Source: Hydractinia symbiolongicarpus (lineage: Eukaryota > Cnidaria > Hydrozoa > Anthoathecata > Hydractiniidae). Taken from it: a stretch of 64,000 nucleotides of DNA. The stretch lies in assembly GCF_029227915.1 (NCBI RefSeq), contig NC_079876.1, positions 7,876,001 through 7,940,000 of the forward strand, in the 5' to 3' direction. The notes below the pieces were generated by a model, which was given only the letters and a program-made list of their open reading frames with translations, had not been told where the DNA came from and did no database searches. Both the position numbers and the translations under genes were made by a program. Shown piece after piece: positions 23,974-38,200 of this stretch (position 1 is its first letter; each line of letters begins with the position of its first letter).

Positions 23974-26900
23974 ATGAGACTTGTAGTTTTCAAAATTGTT
24001 TTCATTTTTGATGAGACGCTGAATAAAAGAAGTTTAATCGCCGGCAAACGAAAACCTTCGATTTCCCGTAAATCCCGGACTCGGCCCGTATAGTCAAAAG
24101 TATACAAAGAAAGTACCCAGAGTGTAAACTCATTTCCCGAACGTTTTTTTAAATTATTATTTCACCACTAAAGCCCATAAGACTTGTAGTTTTTAAAAAT
24201 GTTTTCATTTTTGATGAGACGCTGAATAAAAGAAGTTTAAACGCCGGCAAAAGAAAACCCGCGACTTCCCGTAAATCCCGGACTCGGCCCGTATAGTTAA
24301 AAGTATACAAAGAAAGTACCCAGGGAGTAAACTCATTTCCCGAACGATTTTTTAAAATATTTTTTCACCACTAAAACGCATGAGACTTGTAGTTTTCAAA
24401 AATGTTTTCATTTTTGATGAGACGCTGAATAAAAGAAGTTTAATCGCCGGCAAACGAAAACCTGCGATTTCCCGTAAATCCCGGACTCGGCCCGTATAGT
24501 AATGAAAGTACCCGGGATGTAAACTCATTTCCCAAACGATTTTTTAAATTATTATTTCACCACTAAAACCCATGAGACTTGTAGTTTTTAAAAATGTTTT
24601 CATTTTTGATGAGACGCTGAATAAAAGAAGTTTAATCGCCGGCAAACGAAAACCGGCGACTTCCCGTAAATCCCGGATTCGGCCCGTATAGTCAAAAGTA
24701 TACAAAGAAAGTACCCAGGGAGTAAACTCATTTCCCGAACGATTTTTTAAATTATATTTTCACCACTAAAACGCATGAGACTTTTAGTTTTCAAAAATGT
24801 TTTCATTTTTGATGAGACGCTGAATGAAAGAAGTTTAATCGCCGGCAAACGAAAACCTGCGATTTCCCGTAAATCCCGGACTCTGCCCGTATAGTCAAAA
24901 GTATACAAAGAAAGTACCCAGGGTGTAAACTCATTTCCCGAACGATTTTTTAAATTATTATTTCACCACTAAAGCCCATGAGACTTGTAGTTTTCAAAAA
25001 TGTTTTCATTTTTGAAGAGACGCTGAATAAAAGAAGTTTAATCGCCGGCAAACGAAAACCCGCCATTTCCCGTAAACCCCGGACTCAGCCCGCATATTCA
25101 AAAGTATACAAAGAAAGTACCCAGGGAGTAAACTCATTTCCCGAACGATTTTTTAAAATATTTTCTTACCACTAAAACGCATGAGACTTGTAGTTTTCAA
25201 AAATGTTTTCATTTTTGATGAGACGCTGAATAAAAGAAGTTTAATCGCCGGCAAACGAAAACCTGCGATTTCCCGTAAATCCCGGACTCGGCCCGTATAG
25301 TCAAAAGTATACAAAGAAAGTACCCAGGGTGTAAACTCATTTCCCGAACGATTTTTTAAATTATTATTTCACCACTAAAGCCCATTAGACTTGTAGTTTT
25401 TAAAAATGTTTTCATTTTTGATGAAACACTGAATAAAAGAAGTTTAAACGCCGGCAAACGAAAACCCGCGACTTCCGTAAATCCCGGACTCGGCCCGTAT
25501 AGTCAAAAGTATACGAAGAAAGCACCCAGGGAGTAAACTCATTTCCCGAACGATTTTTTAAATTATTTTTTTACCACTAAAACGCATGAGACTTGTAGTT
25601 CTCAAAAATGTTTTCATTTTTGATGAGACGCTGAATAAAAGAAGTTTAATCGCCGGCAAACGAAAACCTGCGATTTCCCGTAAATCCCGGACTCGGCCCG
25701 TATAGTCAAAAGTATACAAAGAAAGTACCCAGGGTGTAAACTCATTTCCCGAACGATTTTTTAAATTATTATTTCACCACTAAAGCCCATGAGACTTGTA
25801 GTTTTTAAAAATGTTTTCATTTTTGATGAAACACTGAATAAAAGAAGTTTAAACGCCGGCAAACGAAAACCCGCGACTTCCCGTAAATCCCGGACTCGGC
25901 CCGTATAGTCAAAAGTATACGAAGAAAGCACCCAGGGAGTAAACTCATTTTCCGAACGATTTTTTAAAATATTTTTTCACCACTAAAACGCATGAGACTT
26001 GTAGTTTTCAAAAATGTTTTCATTTTTGATGAGACGCTGAATAAAAGAAGTTTAATCGCCGGCAAACGAAAACCTGCGATTTCCCGTAAATCCCGGACTC
26101 GGCCCGTATAGTAATGAAAGTACCCGGGATGTAAACTCATTTCCCGAACGATTTTTTAAGTTATTATTTCACCACTAAAACCCATGAGACTTGTAGTTTT
26201 CAAAAATGTTTTCACTTTTGATGAGACGCTGAATAAAAGAAGTTTAATCGCCGGCAAACGAAAACCTGCGATTTCTCGTAAATCCCGGACTCGGCCCGCA
26301 TAGTCAAAAGTATACAAAGAAAGTACCCAGGGAGTAAACTCATTTCCCGAAAGATTTTTTAAATTATTTTTTCACCACTAAAACGCATGAGACTTGTAGT
26401 TTTCAAAATTGTTTTCATTTTTGAAGAGACGCTGAATAAAAGAAGTTTAATCGCCGACAAACGAAAACCTGCGATTTCCCGTAAATCCCGGACTCGGCCC
26501 GTATAGTCAAAAGTATACGAAGAAAGCACCCAGGGAGTAAACTCATTTCCCGAACGATTTTTTAAATTATATTTTCACCACTAAAACGCATGAGACTTGT
26601 AGTTTTCAAAAATGTTTTCATTTTTGATGAGACGCTGAATGAAAGAAGTTTAATCGCCGGTAAACGAAAACCTGCGATTTCCCGTAAATCCCGGACTCTG
26701 CCCGTATAGTCAAAAGTATACAAAGAAAGTACCCAGGGTGTAAACTCATTTCCCGAACGATTTTTTAAATTATTATTTCACCACTAAAGCCCATGAGACT
26801 TGTAGTTTTCAAAAATGTTTTCATTTTTGAAGAGACGCTGAATAAAAGAAGTTTAATCGCCGGCAAACGAAAACCCGCCATTTCCCGTAAACCCCGGACT

Positions 26901-29815
26901 CAGCCCGCATATTCAAAAGTATACAAAGAAAGTACCCAGGGAGTAACCTCATTTCCCGAATGATTTTTTAAATTAATTTTTTACCACTAAAACGCATGAG
27001 ACTTGTAGTTTTCAAAAATGTTTTCATTTTTGATGAGACGCTGAATAAAAGAAGTTTAATCGCCGGCAAACGAAAACCTGCGATTTCCCGTAAATCCCGG
27101 ACTCGGCCCGTATAGTCAAAAGTATACAAAGAAAGTACCCAGGGTGTAAACTCATTTCCCGAACGATTTTTTAAATTATTATTTCACCACTAAAGCCCAT
27201 GAGACTTGTAGTTTTTAAAAATGTTTTCATTTTTGATGAAACACTGAATAAAAGAAGTTTAAACGCCGGCAAACGAAAACCCGCGACTTCCCGTAAATCC
27301 CGGACTCGGCCCGTATAGTCAAAAGTATACGAAGAAAGCACCCAGGGAGTAAACTCATTTTCCGAACGATTTTTTAAAATATTTTTTCACCACTAAAACG
27401 CATGAGACTTGTAGTTTTCAAAAATGTTTTCATTTTTGATGAGACGCTGAATAAAAGAAGTTTAATCGCCGGCAAACGAAAACCTGCGATTTCCCGTAAA
27501 TCCCGGACTCGGCCCGTATAGTAATGAAAGTACCCGGGATGTAAACTCATTTCCCGAACGATTTTCTAAGTTATTATTTCACCACTAAAACCCATGAGAC
27601 TTGTAGTTTTCAAAAATGTTTTCATTTTTGATGAGACGCTGAATAAAAGAAGTTTAATCGCCGGCAAACGAAAACCTGCGATTTCTCGTAAATCCCGGAC
27701 TCGGCCCGCATAGTCAAAAGTATACAAAGAAATTACCCAGGGAGTAAACTCATTTCCCGAAAGATTTTTTAAATTATTTTTTCACCACTAAAACGCATGA
27801 GACTTGTAGTTTTCAAAATTGTTTTCATTTTTGATGAGACGCTGATTAAAAGAAGTTTAATCGCCGGCAAACGAAAACCTGCGATTTCCCGTAAATCCCG
27901 GACTCGGCCCGTATAGTCAAAAGTATACGAAGAAAGCACCCAGGGAGTAAACTCATTTTCCGAAAGATTTTTTAAAATATTTTTTCACCACTAAAACGCA
28001 TGAGACTTGTAGTTTTCAAAAATGTTTTCATTTTTGATGAGACGCTGAATAAAAGAAGTTTAATCGCCGGCAAACGAAAACCTGCGATTTCCCGTAAATC
28101 CCGGACTCGGCCCGTATAGTAATAAAAGTACCCGGGATGTAAACTCATTTCCCGAACGATTTTTTAAGTTATTATTTCACCACTAAAACCCATGAGACTT
28201 GTAGTTTTCAAAAATGTTTTCATTTTTGATGAGACGCTGAATAAAAGAAGTTTAATCGCCGGCAAACGAAAACCTGCGATTTCTCGTAAATCCCGGACTC
28301 GGCCCGTATAGTCAAAAGTATACAAAGAAAGTACCCAGAGTGTAAACTTATTTCCCGAACGTTTTTTTAAATTATTATTTCACCACTAAAGCCCATGAGA
28401 CTTGTAGTTTTTAAAAATGTTTTCATTTTTGATGAGACGCTGAATAAAAGAAGTTTAATCGCCGGCAAACGAAAACCCGCCATTTCCCGTAAACTCCGGA
28501 CTCGGCCCGCATAGTTAAAAGTATACAAAAAAAGTACCCAGGGAGTAAACTCATTTCCCGAACGATTTTTTAAAATATTTTTTCACCACTAAAACGCATG
28601 AGACTTGTAGTTTTCAAAAATGTTTTCATTTTTGATGAGACGCTGAATAAAAGAAGTTTAATCGCCGGCAAACGAAAACCTGCGATTTCCCGTAAATCCC
28701 GGACTCGGCCCGTATAGTCAAAAGTATACAAAGAAAGTACCCAGGGTGTAAACTCATTTCCCGAACGATTTTTTAAATTATTATTTCACCACTAAAGCCC
28801 ATGAGACTTGTAGTTTTTAAAAATGTTTTCATTTTTGATGAGACGCTGAATAAAAGAAGTTTAATCGCCGGCAAACGAAAACCCGCCATTTCCCGTAAAC
28901 CACGGACTCGGCCCGCATAGTCAAAAGTATACAAAGAAAGTACCCAGGGAGTAAACTCATTTCCCGAACGATTTTTTAAAATATTTTTTCACCACTAAAA
29001 CGCATGAGACTTGTAGTTTTCAAAAATGTTTTCATTTTTGATGAGACGCTGAATAAAAGAAGTTTAATCGCCGGCAAACGAAAACCTGCGATTTCCCGTA
29101 AATCCCGGACTCGGCCCGTATAGTCAAAAGTATACAAAGAAAGTACCCAGGGTGTAAACTCATTTCCCGAACGATTTTTTAAATTATTATTTCACCACTA
29201 AAGCCCATGAGACTTGTAGTTTTTAAAAATGTTTTCATTTTTGATGAGACGCTGAATAAAAGAAGTTTAATCGCCGGCAAACGAAAACCCGCCATTTCCC
29301 GTAAACCCCGGACTCGGCCCGCATAGTCAAAAGTATACAAAGAAAGTACCCAGGGAGTAAACTCATTTCCCGCACGATTTTTTAAATTATTTTTTCACCA
29401 CTAAAACGCATGAGACTTGTAGTTTTCAAAATTGTTTTCATTTTTGATGAGACGCTGAATAAAAGAAGTTTAATCGCCGGCAAACGAAAAGCTTCGATTT
29501 CCCGTAAATCCCGGACTCGGCCCGTATAGTCAAAAGTATACAAAGAAAGTACCCAGAGTGTAAACTCATTTCCCGAACGTTTTTTTAAATTATTATTTCA
29601 CCACTAAAGCCCATAAGACTTGTAGTTTTTAAAAATGTTTTTATTTTTGATGAGACGCTGAATAAAAGAAGTTTAAACGCCGGCAAAAGAAAACCCGCGA
29701 CTTCCCGTAAATCCCGGACTCGGCCCGTATAGTTAAAAGTATACAAAGAAAGTACCCAGGGAGTAAACTCATTTCCCGAACGATTTTTTAAAATATTTTT
29801 TTACCACTAAAACGC

Positions 29816-30625
29816 ATGAGACTTGTAGTTTTCAAAAATGTTTTCATTTTTGATGAAACGCTTAATGAAAGAGGTTTATTCGCCGGCAAACGAAAACCTG
29901 CGATTTCCCGTAAATCCCGGACTCGGCCCGTATAGTCGAATGTATACAAAGAAAGTACCCTGTGAGTAAACTCATTTCCCAAACGATTTTTTAATTTATT
30001 TTTTCACCACTGAAACGCATGAGACTTGTAGTTTCCAGAAATGTTTTCATTTTTGATGAGACGCTTAATGAAAATGGTTTAATCGCCAGCAAACGAAAAC
30101 CCGCGATTTCCCGTAAATCCCGGGCTTGGCCCGTATAGTCGAATGTATACAAAGAAAGTACCCTGTGAGTAAACTCATTTCCAAAACGATTTTTTAAATT
30201 ATCTTTTCACCACTAAAACGCATGAGACTTGTAGTTTTCAAAAATGTTTTCATTTTTGATGAGACGCTGAATAAAAGAAGTTTAATCGCCGGCAAACGAA
30301 AACCCGCCATTTCCCGTAAACCCCGGACTCGACCCGTATAGTCAAAAGTATACAAAGAAAGTACCCAGGGAGTAAACTCATTTCCCGAACGATTTTTTAT
30401 ATTATTTTTTTACCACTAAACGCATGAGACTTGTAGTTTTCAAAAATATTTTCATATTTGATGGGACGCTGAATAAAAGAAGTTTAATCGCCGGCAAACG
30501 AAAATCCGCGATTTCCCGTAAATCCCGGACTCGGCCCGTATAGTCAAAAGTATACAAAGAAAGTACCCATGGAGTAAACTCATTTCCCGAACGATTTTTT
30601 AAATTTTTTTTCACCACTAAAACGC
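29816..30625. repeat. 810-bp 4-mer module, first of tandem pair
   Basis: Monomers start at 29816, 30019, 30222 and 30424, matching 7876-8685 and 41103-41912. It is followed by a second copy, whereas the other two locations have only one. Confidence 0.93.
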
Positions 30626-31435
30626 ATGAGACTTGTAGTTTTCAAAAATGTTTTCATTTTTGATGAGACGCAGAATAAAAGAAGTTTAATCGCCGGCAAA
30701 CGAAAACCTGCGATTTCCCGTAAATCCCGGACTCGGCCCGTATAGTCGAATGTATACAAAGAAAGTACCCTGTGAGTAAACTCATTTCCCAAACGATTTT
30801 TTAATTTATTTTTTCACCACTGAAACGCATGAGACTTGTAGTTTCCAGAAATGTTTTCATTTTTGATGAGACGCTTAATGAAAATGGTTTAATCGCCAGC
30901 AAACGAAAACCCGCGATTTCCCGTAAATCCCGGGCTTGGCCCGTATAGTCGAATGTATACAAAGAAAGTACCCTGTGAGTAAACTCATTTCCAAAACGAT
31001 TTTTTAAATTATCTTTTCACCACTAAAACGCATGAGACTTGTAGTTTTCAAAAATGTTTTCATTTTTGATGAGACGCTGAATAAAAGAAGTTTAATCGCC
31101 GGCAAACGAAAACCCGCCATTTCCCGTAAACCCCGGACTCGACCCGTATAGTCAAAAGTATACAAAGAAAGTACCCAGGGAGTAAACTCATTTCCCGAAC
31201 GATTTTTTATATTATTTTTTTACCACTAAACGCATGAGACTTGTAGTTTTCAAAAATATTTTCATATTTGATGGGACGCTGAATAAAAGATGTTTAATCG
31301 CCGGCAAACGAAAATCCGCGATTTCCCGTAAATCCCGGACTCGGCCCGTATAGTCAAAAGTATACAAAGAAAGTACCCATGGAGTAAACTCATTTCCCGA
31401 ACGATTTTTTAAATTTTTTTTCACCACTAAAACGC
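30626..31435. repeat. 810-bp 4-mer module, extra tandem copy with chimeric first monomer
   Basis: Monomers start at 30626, 30829, 31032 and 31234. The first is a hybrid. Its head has GCAGAATAAAAGAAG, as in the unit that normally follows the module (8686, 31436), but from CGGCCCG and GTCGAATG onward it matches the module's own first unit (29816). The switch lies in 30690-30738, where the parents cannot be told apart. This is the expected product of one unequal crossover between misaligned monomers. Confidence 0.92.
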
Positions 31436-34400
31436 ATGAGACTTGTAGTTTTCAAAAATGTTTTCATTTTTGATGAGACGCAGAATAAAAGAAGTTTAAT
31501 CGCCGGCAAACGAAAACCTGCGATTTCCCGTAAATCCCGGACTCGGCCGGTATATTCAAAAGTATACAAAGAAAGTACCCAGGGTGTAAACTCATTTCCC
31601 GAACGATTTTTTAAATTATTATTTCACCACTAAAGCCCATGAGACTTGTAGTTTTTAAAAATGTTTTCATTTTTGATGAAACGCTGAATAAAAGAAGTTT
31701 AAACGCCGGTAAACGAAAACCCGCGACTTCCCGTTAATCCCGGACTCGGCCCGTATAGTCAAAAGTATACGAAGAAAGCACCCAGGGAGCAAACTCATTT
31801 TTTAAACGATTTTTTAAAATATTTTTTCACCACTAAAACGCATGAGACTTGTAGTTTTCAAAAATGTTTTCATTTTTGATGAGACGCTGAATAAAAGAAG
31901 TTTAATCGCCGGCAAACGAAAACCTGCGATTTCCTGTAAATCCCGGACTCGGCCCGTATAGTAATGAAAGTATCCGGGATGTAAACTCATTTCCCGAACG
32001 ATTTTTTAAGTTATTATTTCACCACTAAAACCCATGAGACTTGTAGTTTTCAAAAATGTTTTCATTTTTGATGAGACGCTGAATAAAAGAAGTTTAATCG
32101 CCGGCAAACGAAAACCTGCGATTTCCCGTAAATCCCGGACTCGGCCCGTATAGTCAAAAGTATACAAAGAAAGTACCCAGGGTGTAAACTCATTTCCCGA
32201 ACGATTTTTTAAATTAATATTTCACCACTAAAGCCCATGAGACTTGTAGTTTTTAAAAATGTTTTCATTTTTGATGAGACGCTGAATAAAAGAAGTTTAA
32301 TCGCCGGCAAAGGAAAACCCGCCATTTCCCGTAAACCCCGGACACGGCCCGCATAGTCAAAAGTATACAAAGAAAGTACCCAGGGAGTAAACTCATTTCC
32401 CGCACGATTTTTTAAATTATTTTTTCACCACTAAAACGCATGAGACTTGTAGTTTTCAAAATTGTTTTCATTTTTGATGAGACGCTGAATAAAAGAAGTT
32501 TAATCGCCGGCAAACGAAAACCTTCGATTTCCCGTAAATCCCGGACTCGGCCCGTATAGTCAAAAGTATACAAAGAAAGTACCCAGAGTGTAAACTCATT
32601 TCCCGAACGTTTTTTTAAATTATTATTTCACCACTAAAGCCCATAAGACTTGTAGTTTTTAAAAATGTTTTTATTTTTGATGAGACGCTGAATAAAAGAA
32701 GTTTAAACGCCGGCAAAAGAAAACCCGCGACTTCCCGTAAATCCCGGACTCGGCCCGTATAGTCAAAAGTATACGAAGAAAGCACCCAGGGAGTAAACTC
32801 ATTTTCCGAAAGATTTTTTAAAATATTTTTTCACCACTAAAACGCATGAGACTTGTAGTTTTCAAAAATGTTTTCATTTTTGATGAGACGCTGAATAAAA
32901 GAAGTTTAATCGCCGGCAAACGAAAACCTGCGATTTCCCGTAAATCCCGGACTCGGCCCGTATAGTAATGAAAGTACCCGGGATGTAAACTCATTTCCCG
33001 AACGATTTTTTAAGTTATTATTTCACCACTAAAACCCATGAGACTTGTAGTTTTCAAAAATGTTTTCATTTTTGATGAGACGCTGAATAAAAGAAGTTTA
33101 ATCGCCGGCAAACGAAAACCTGCGATTTCTCGTAAATCCCTGACTCGGCCCGCATAGTCAAAAGTATACAAAGAAAGTACCCAGGGAGTAAACTCATTTC
33201 CTGAAAGATTTTTTAAATTATTTTTTCACCACTAAAACGCATGAGACTTGTAGTTTTCAAAATTGTTTTCATTTTTGATGAGACGCTGAATAAAAGAAGT
33301 TTAATCGCCGGCAAACAAAAACCTGCGATTTCCCGTAAATCCCGGACTCGGCCCATATAGTCAAAAGTATACGAAGAAAGCACCCAGGGAGTAAACTCAT
33401 TTCCCGAACGATTTTTTAAATTATATTTTCACCACTAAAACGCATGAGACTTGTAGTTTTCAAAAATGTTTTCATTTTTGATGAGACGCTGAATGAAAGA
33501 AGTTTAATCGCCGGCAAACGAAAACCTGCGATTTCCCGTAAATCCCGGACTCTGCCCGTATAGTCAAAAGTATACAAAGAAAGTACCCAGGGTGTAAACT
33601 CATTTCCCGAACGATTTTTTAAATTATTATTTCACCACTAAAGCCCATGAGACTTGTAGTTTTCAAAAATGTTTTCATTTTTGAAGAGACGCTGAATAAA
33701 AGAAGTTTAATCGCCGGCAAACGAAAACCCGCCATTTCCCGTAAACCCCGGACTCAGCCCGCATATTCAAAAGTATACAAAGAAAGTACCCAGGAAGTAA
33801 ACTCATTTCCCGAACGATTTTTTAAATTAATTTTTTACCACTAAAACGCATGAGACTTGTAGTTTTCAAAAATGTTTTCATTTTTGATGAGACGCTGAAT
33901 AAAAGAAGTTTAATCGCCGGCAAACGAAAACCTGCGATTTCCCGTAAATCCCGGACTCGGCCCGTATAGTCAAAAGTATACAAAGAAAGTACCCAGGGTG
34001 TAAACTCATTTCCCGAACGATTTTTTAAATTATTATTTCACCACTAAAGCCCATGAGACTTGTAGTTTTTAAAAATGTTTTCATTTTTGATGAAACACTG
34101 AATAAAAGAAGTTTAAACGCCGGCAAACGAAAACCCGCGACTTCCCGTAAATCCCGGACTCGGCCCGTATAGTCAAAAGTATACGAAGAAAGCACCCAGG
34201 GAGTAAACTCATTTTCCGAACGATTTTTTAAAATATTTTTTCACCACTAAAACGCATGAGACTTGTAGTTTTCAAAAATGTTTTCATTTTTGATGAGACG
34301 CTGAATAAAAGAAGTTTAATCGCCGGCAAACGAAAACCTGCGATTTCCCGTAAATCCCGGACTCGGCCCGTATAGTCAAAAGTATACGAAGAAAGCACCC

Positions 34401-35259
34401 AGGGAGTAAACTCATTTCCCGAACGATTTTTTAAATTATTTTTTTACCACTAAAACGCATGAGACTTGTAGTTCTCAAAAATGTTTTCATTTTTGATGAG
34501 ACGCTGAATAAAAGAAGTTTAATCGCTGGCAAACGAAAACCTGCGATTTCCCGTAAATCCCGGACTCGGCCCGTATAGTCAAAAGTATACAAAGAAAGTA
34601 CCCAGGGTGTAAACTCATTTCCCGAACGATTTTTTAAATTATTATTTCACCACTAAAGCCCAAGAGATTTGTAGTTTTTAAAAATGTTTTCATTTTTGAT
34701 GAAACACTGAATAAAAGAAGTTTAAACGCCGGCAAACGAAAACCCGCGACTTCCCGTAAATCCCGGACTCGGCCCGTATAGTCAAAAGTATACGAAGAAA
34801 GCACCCAGGGAGTAAACTCATTTTCCGAACGATTTTTTAAAATATTTTTTCACCACTAAAACGCATGAGACTTGTAGTTTTCAAAAATGTTTTCATTTTT
34901 GATGAGACGCTGAATAAAAGAAGTTTAATCGCCGGCAAACGAAAACCTGCGATTTCCCGTAAATTCCGGACTCGGCCCGTATAGTAATGAAAGTACCCGG
35001 GATGTAAGCTCATTTCCCAAACGATTTTTTAAGTTATTATTTCACCACTAAAACCCATGAGACTTGTAGTTTTCAAAAATGTTTTCATTTTTGATGAGAC
35101 GCTGAATAAAAGAAGTTTAATCGCCGGCAAACGAAAACCTGCGATTTCTCGTAAATCCCGGACTCGGCCCGCATAGTCAAAAGTATACAAAGAAAGTACC
35201 CAGGGAGTAAACTCATTTCCCGAAAGATTTTTTAAATTATTTTTTCACCACTAAAACGC

Positions 35260-38200
35260 ATGAGACTTGTAGTTTTCAAAATTGTTTTCATTTTTGATGA
35301 GACGCTGAATAAAAGAAGTTTAATCGCCGGCAAACGAAAACCTTCGATTTCCCGTAAATCCCGGACTCGGCCCGTATAGTCAAAAGTATACAAAGAAAGT
35401 ACCCAGAGTGTAAACTCATTTCCCGAACGTTTTTTTAAATTATTATTTCACCACTAAAGCCCATAAGACTTGTAGTTTTTAAAAATGTTTTCATTTTTGA
35501 TGAGACGCTGAATAAAAGAAGTTTAAACGCCGGCAAAAGAAAACCCGCGACTTCCCGTAAATCCCGGACTCGGCCCGTATAGTTAAAAGTATACAAAGAA
35601 AGTACCCAGGGAGTAAACTCATTTCCCGAACGATTTTTTAAAATATTTTTTCACCACTAAAACGCATGAGACTTGTAGTTTTCAAAAATGTTTTCATTTT
35701 TGATGAGACGCTGAATAAAAGAAGTTTAATCGCCGGCAAACGAAAACCTGCGATTTCCCGTAAATCCCGGACTCGGCCCGTATAGTAATGAAAGTACCCG
35801 GGATGTAAACTCATTTCCCAAACGATTTTTTAAATTATTATTTCACCACTAAAACCCATGAGACTTGTAGTTTTTAAAAATGTTTTCATTTTTGATGAGA
35901 CGCTGAATAAAAGAAGTTTAATCGCCGGCAAACGAAAACCGGCGACTTCCCGTAAATCCCGGATTCGGCCCGTATAGTCAAAAGTATACAAAGAAAGTAC
36001 CCAGGGAGTAAACTCATTTCCCGAACGATTTTTTAAATTATATTTTCACCACTAAAACGCATGAGACTTTTAGTTTTCAAAAATGTTTTCATTTTTGATG
36101 AGACGCTGAATGAAAGAAGTTTAATCGCCGGCAAACGAAAACCTGCGATTTCCCGTAAATCCCGGACTCTGCCCGTATAGTCAAAAGTATACAAAGAAAG
36201 TACCCAGGGTGTAAACTCATTTCCCGAACGATTTTTTAAATTATTATTTCACCACTAAAGCCCATGAGACTTGTAGTTTTCAAAAATGTTTTCATTTTTG
36301 AAGAGACGCTGAATAAAAGAAGTTTAATCGCCGGCAAACGAAAACCCGCCATTTCCCGTAAACCCCGGACTCAGCCCGCATATTCAAAAGTATACAAAGA
36401 AAGTACCCAGGGAGTAAACTCATTTCCCGAACGATTTTTTAAAATATTTTCTTACCACTAAAACGCATGAGACTTGTAGTTTTCAAAAATGTTTTCATTT
36501 TTGATGAGACGCTGAATAAAAGAAGTTTAATCGCCGGCAAACGAAAACCTGCGATTTCCCGTAAATCCCGGACTCGGCCCGTATAGTCAAAAGTATACAA
36601 AGAAAGTACCCAGGGTGTAAACTCATTTCCCGAACGATTTTTTAAATTATTATTTCACCACTAAAGCCCATTAGACTTGTAGTTTTTAAAAATGTTTTCA
36701 TTTTTGATGAAACACTGAATAAAAGAAGTTTAAACGCCGGCAAACGAAAACCCGCGACTTCCGTAAATCCCGGACTCGGCCCGTATAGTCAAAAGTATAC
36801 GAAGAAAGCACCCAGGGAGTAAACTCATTTCCCGAACGATTTTTTAAATTATTTTTTTACCACTAAAACGCATGAGACTTGTAGTTCTCAAAAATGTTTT
36901 CATTTTTGATGAGACGCTGAATAAAAGAAGTTTAATCGCCGGCAAACGAAAACCTGCGATTTCCCGTAAATCCCGGACTCGGCCCGTATAGTCAAAAGTA
37001 TACAAAGAAAGTACCCAGGGTGTAAACTCATTTCCCGAACGATTTTTTAAATTATTATTTCACCACTAAAGCCCATGAGACTTGTAGTTTTTAAAAATGT
37101 TTTCATTTTTGATGAAACACTGAATAAAAGAAGTTTAAACGCCGGCAAACGAAAACCCGCGACTTCCCGTAAATCCCGGACTCGGCCCGTATAGTCAAAA
37201 GTATACGAAGAAAGCACCCAGGGAGTAAACTCATTTTCCGAACGATTTTTTAAAATATTTTTTCACCACTAAAACGCATGAGACTTGTAGTTTTCAAAAA
37301 TGTTTTCATTTTTGATGAGACGCTGAATAAAAGAAGTTTAATCGCCGGCAAACGAAAACCTGCGATTTCCCGTAAATCCCGGACTCGGCCCGTATAGTAA
37401 TGAAAGTACCCGGGATGTAAACTCATTTCCCGAACGATTTTTTAAGTTATTATTTCACCACTAAAACCCATGAGACTTGTAGTTTTCAAAAATGTTTTCA
37501 CTTTTGATGAGACGCTGAATAAAAGAAGTTTAATCGCCGGCAAACGAAAACCTGCGATTTCTCGTAAATCCCGGACTCGGCCCGCATAGTCAAAAGTATA
37601 CAAAGAAAGTACCCAGGGAGTAAACTCATTTCCCGAAAGATTTTTTAAATTATTTTTTCACCACTAAAACGCATGAGACTTGTAGTTTTCAAAATTGTTT
37701 TCATTTTTGAAGAGACGCTGAATAAAAGAAGTTTAATCGCCGACAAACGAAAACCTGCGATTTCCCGTAAATCCCGGACTCGGCCCGTATAGTCAAAAGT
37801 ATACGAAGAAAGCACCCAGGGAGTAAACTCATTTCCCGAACGATTTTTTAAATTATATTTTCACCACTAAAACGCATGAGACTTGTAGTTTTCAAAAATG
37901 TTTTCATTTTTGATGAGACGCTGAATGAAAGAAGTTTAATCGCCGGTAAACGAAAACCTGCGATTTCCCGTAAATCCCGGACTCTGCCCGTATAGTCAAA
38001 AGTATACAAAGAAAGTACCCAGGGTGTAAACTCATTTCCCGAACGATTTTTTAAATTATTATTTCACCACTAAAGCCCATGAGACTGGTAGTTTTCAAAA
38101 ATGTTTTCATTTTTGAAGAGACGCTGAATAAAAGAAGTTTAATCGCCGGCAAACGAAAACCCGCCATTTCCCGTAAACCCCGGACTCAGCCCGCATATTC

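Larger units (their letters stand above)
23974..35259. repeat. Large segmental tandem duplication, copy 1 (11,286 bp)
   Basis: Starting at the CAAAATTG/CCTTCG monomer (23974), this segment is followed directly by a second copy starting at 35260. Offsets are 11,286 bp on the left part, 11,287 bp after a one-base insertion near 40790 in copy 2, and 10,477 bp after an extra 810-bp module present only here (30626-31435). Shared rare markers include GACTTTTAG (24775 unit), a one-base-deleted CTTCCGTAAAT unit (25384-25585), TTTTCTTACC, GCCGACAAACG and GATTAAAAGAAG. Its right part, 29004-35259, also matches 7064-12509 apart from the extra 810 bp. Confidence 0.93.
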
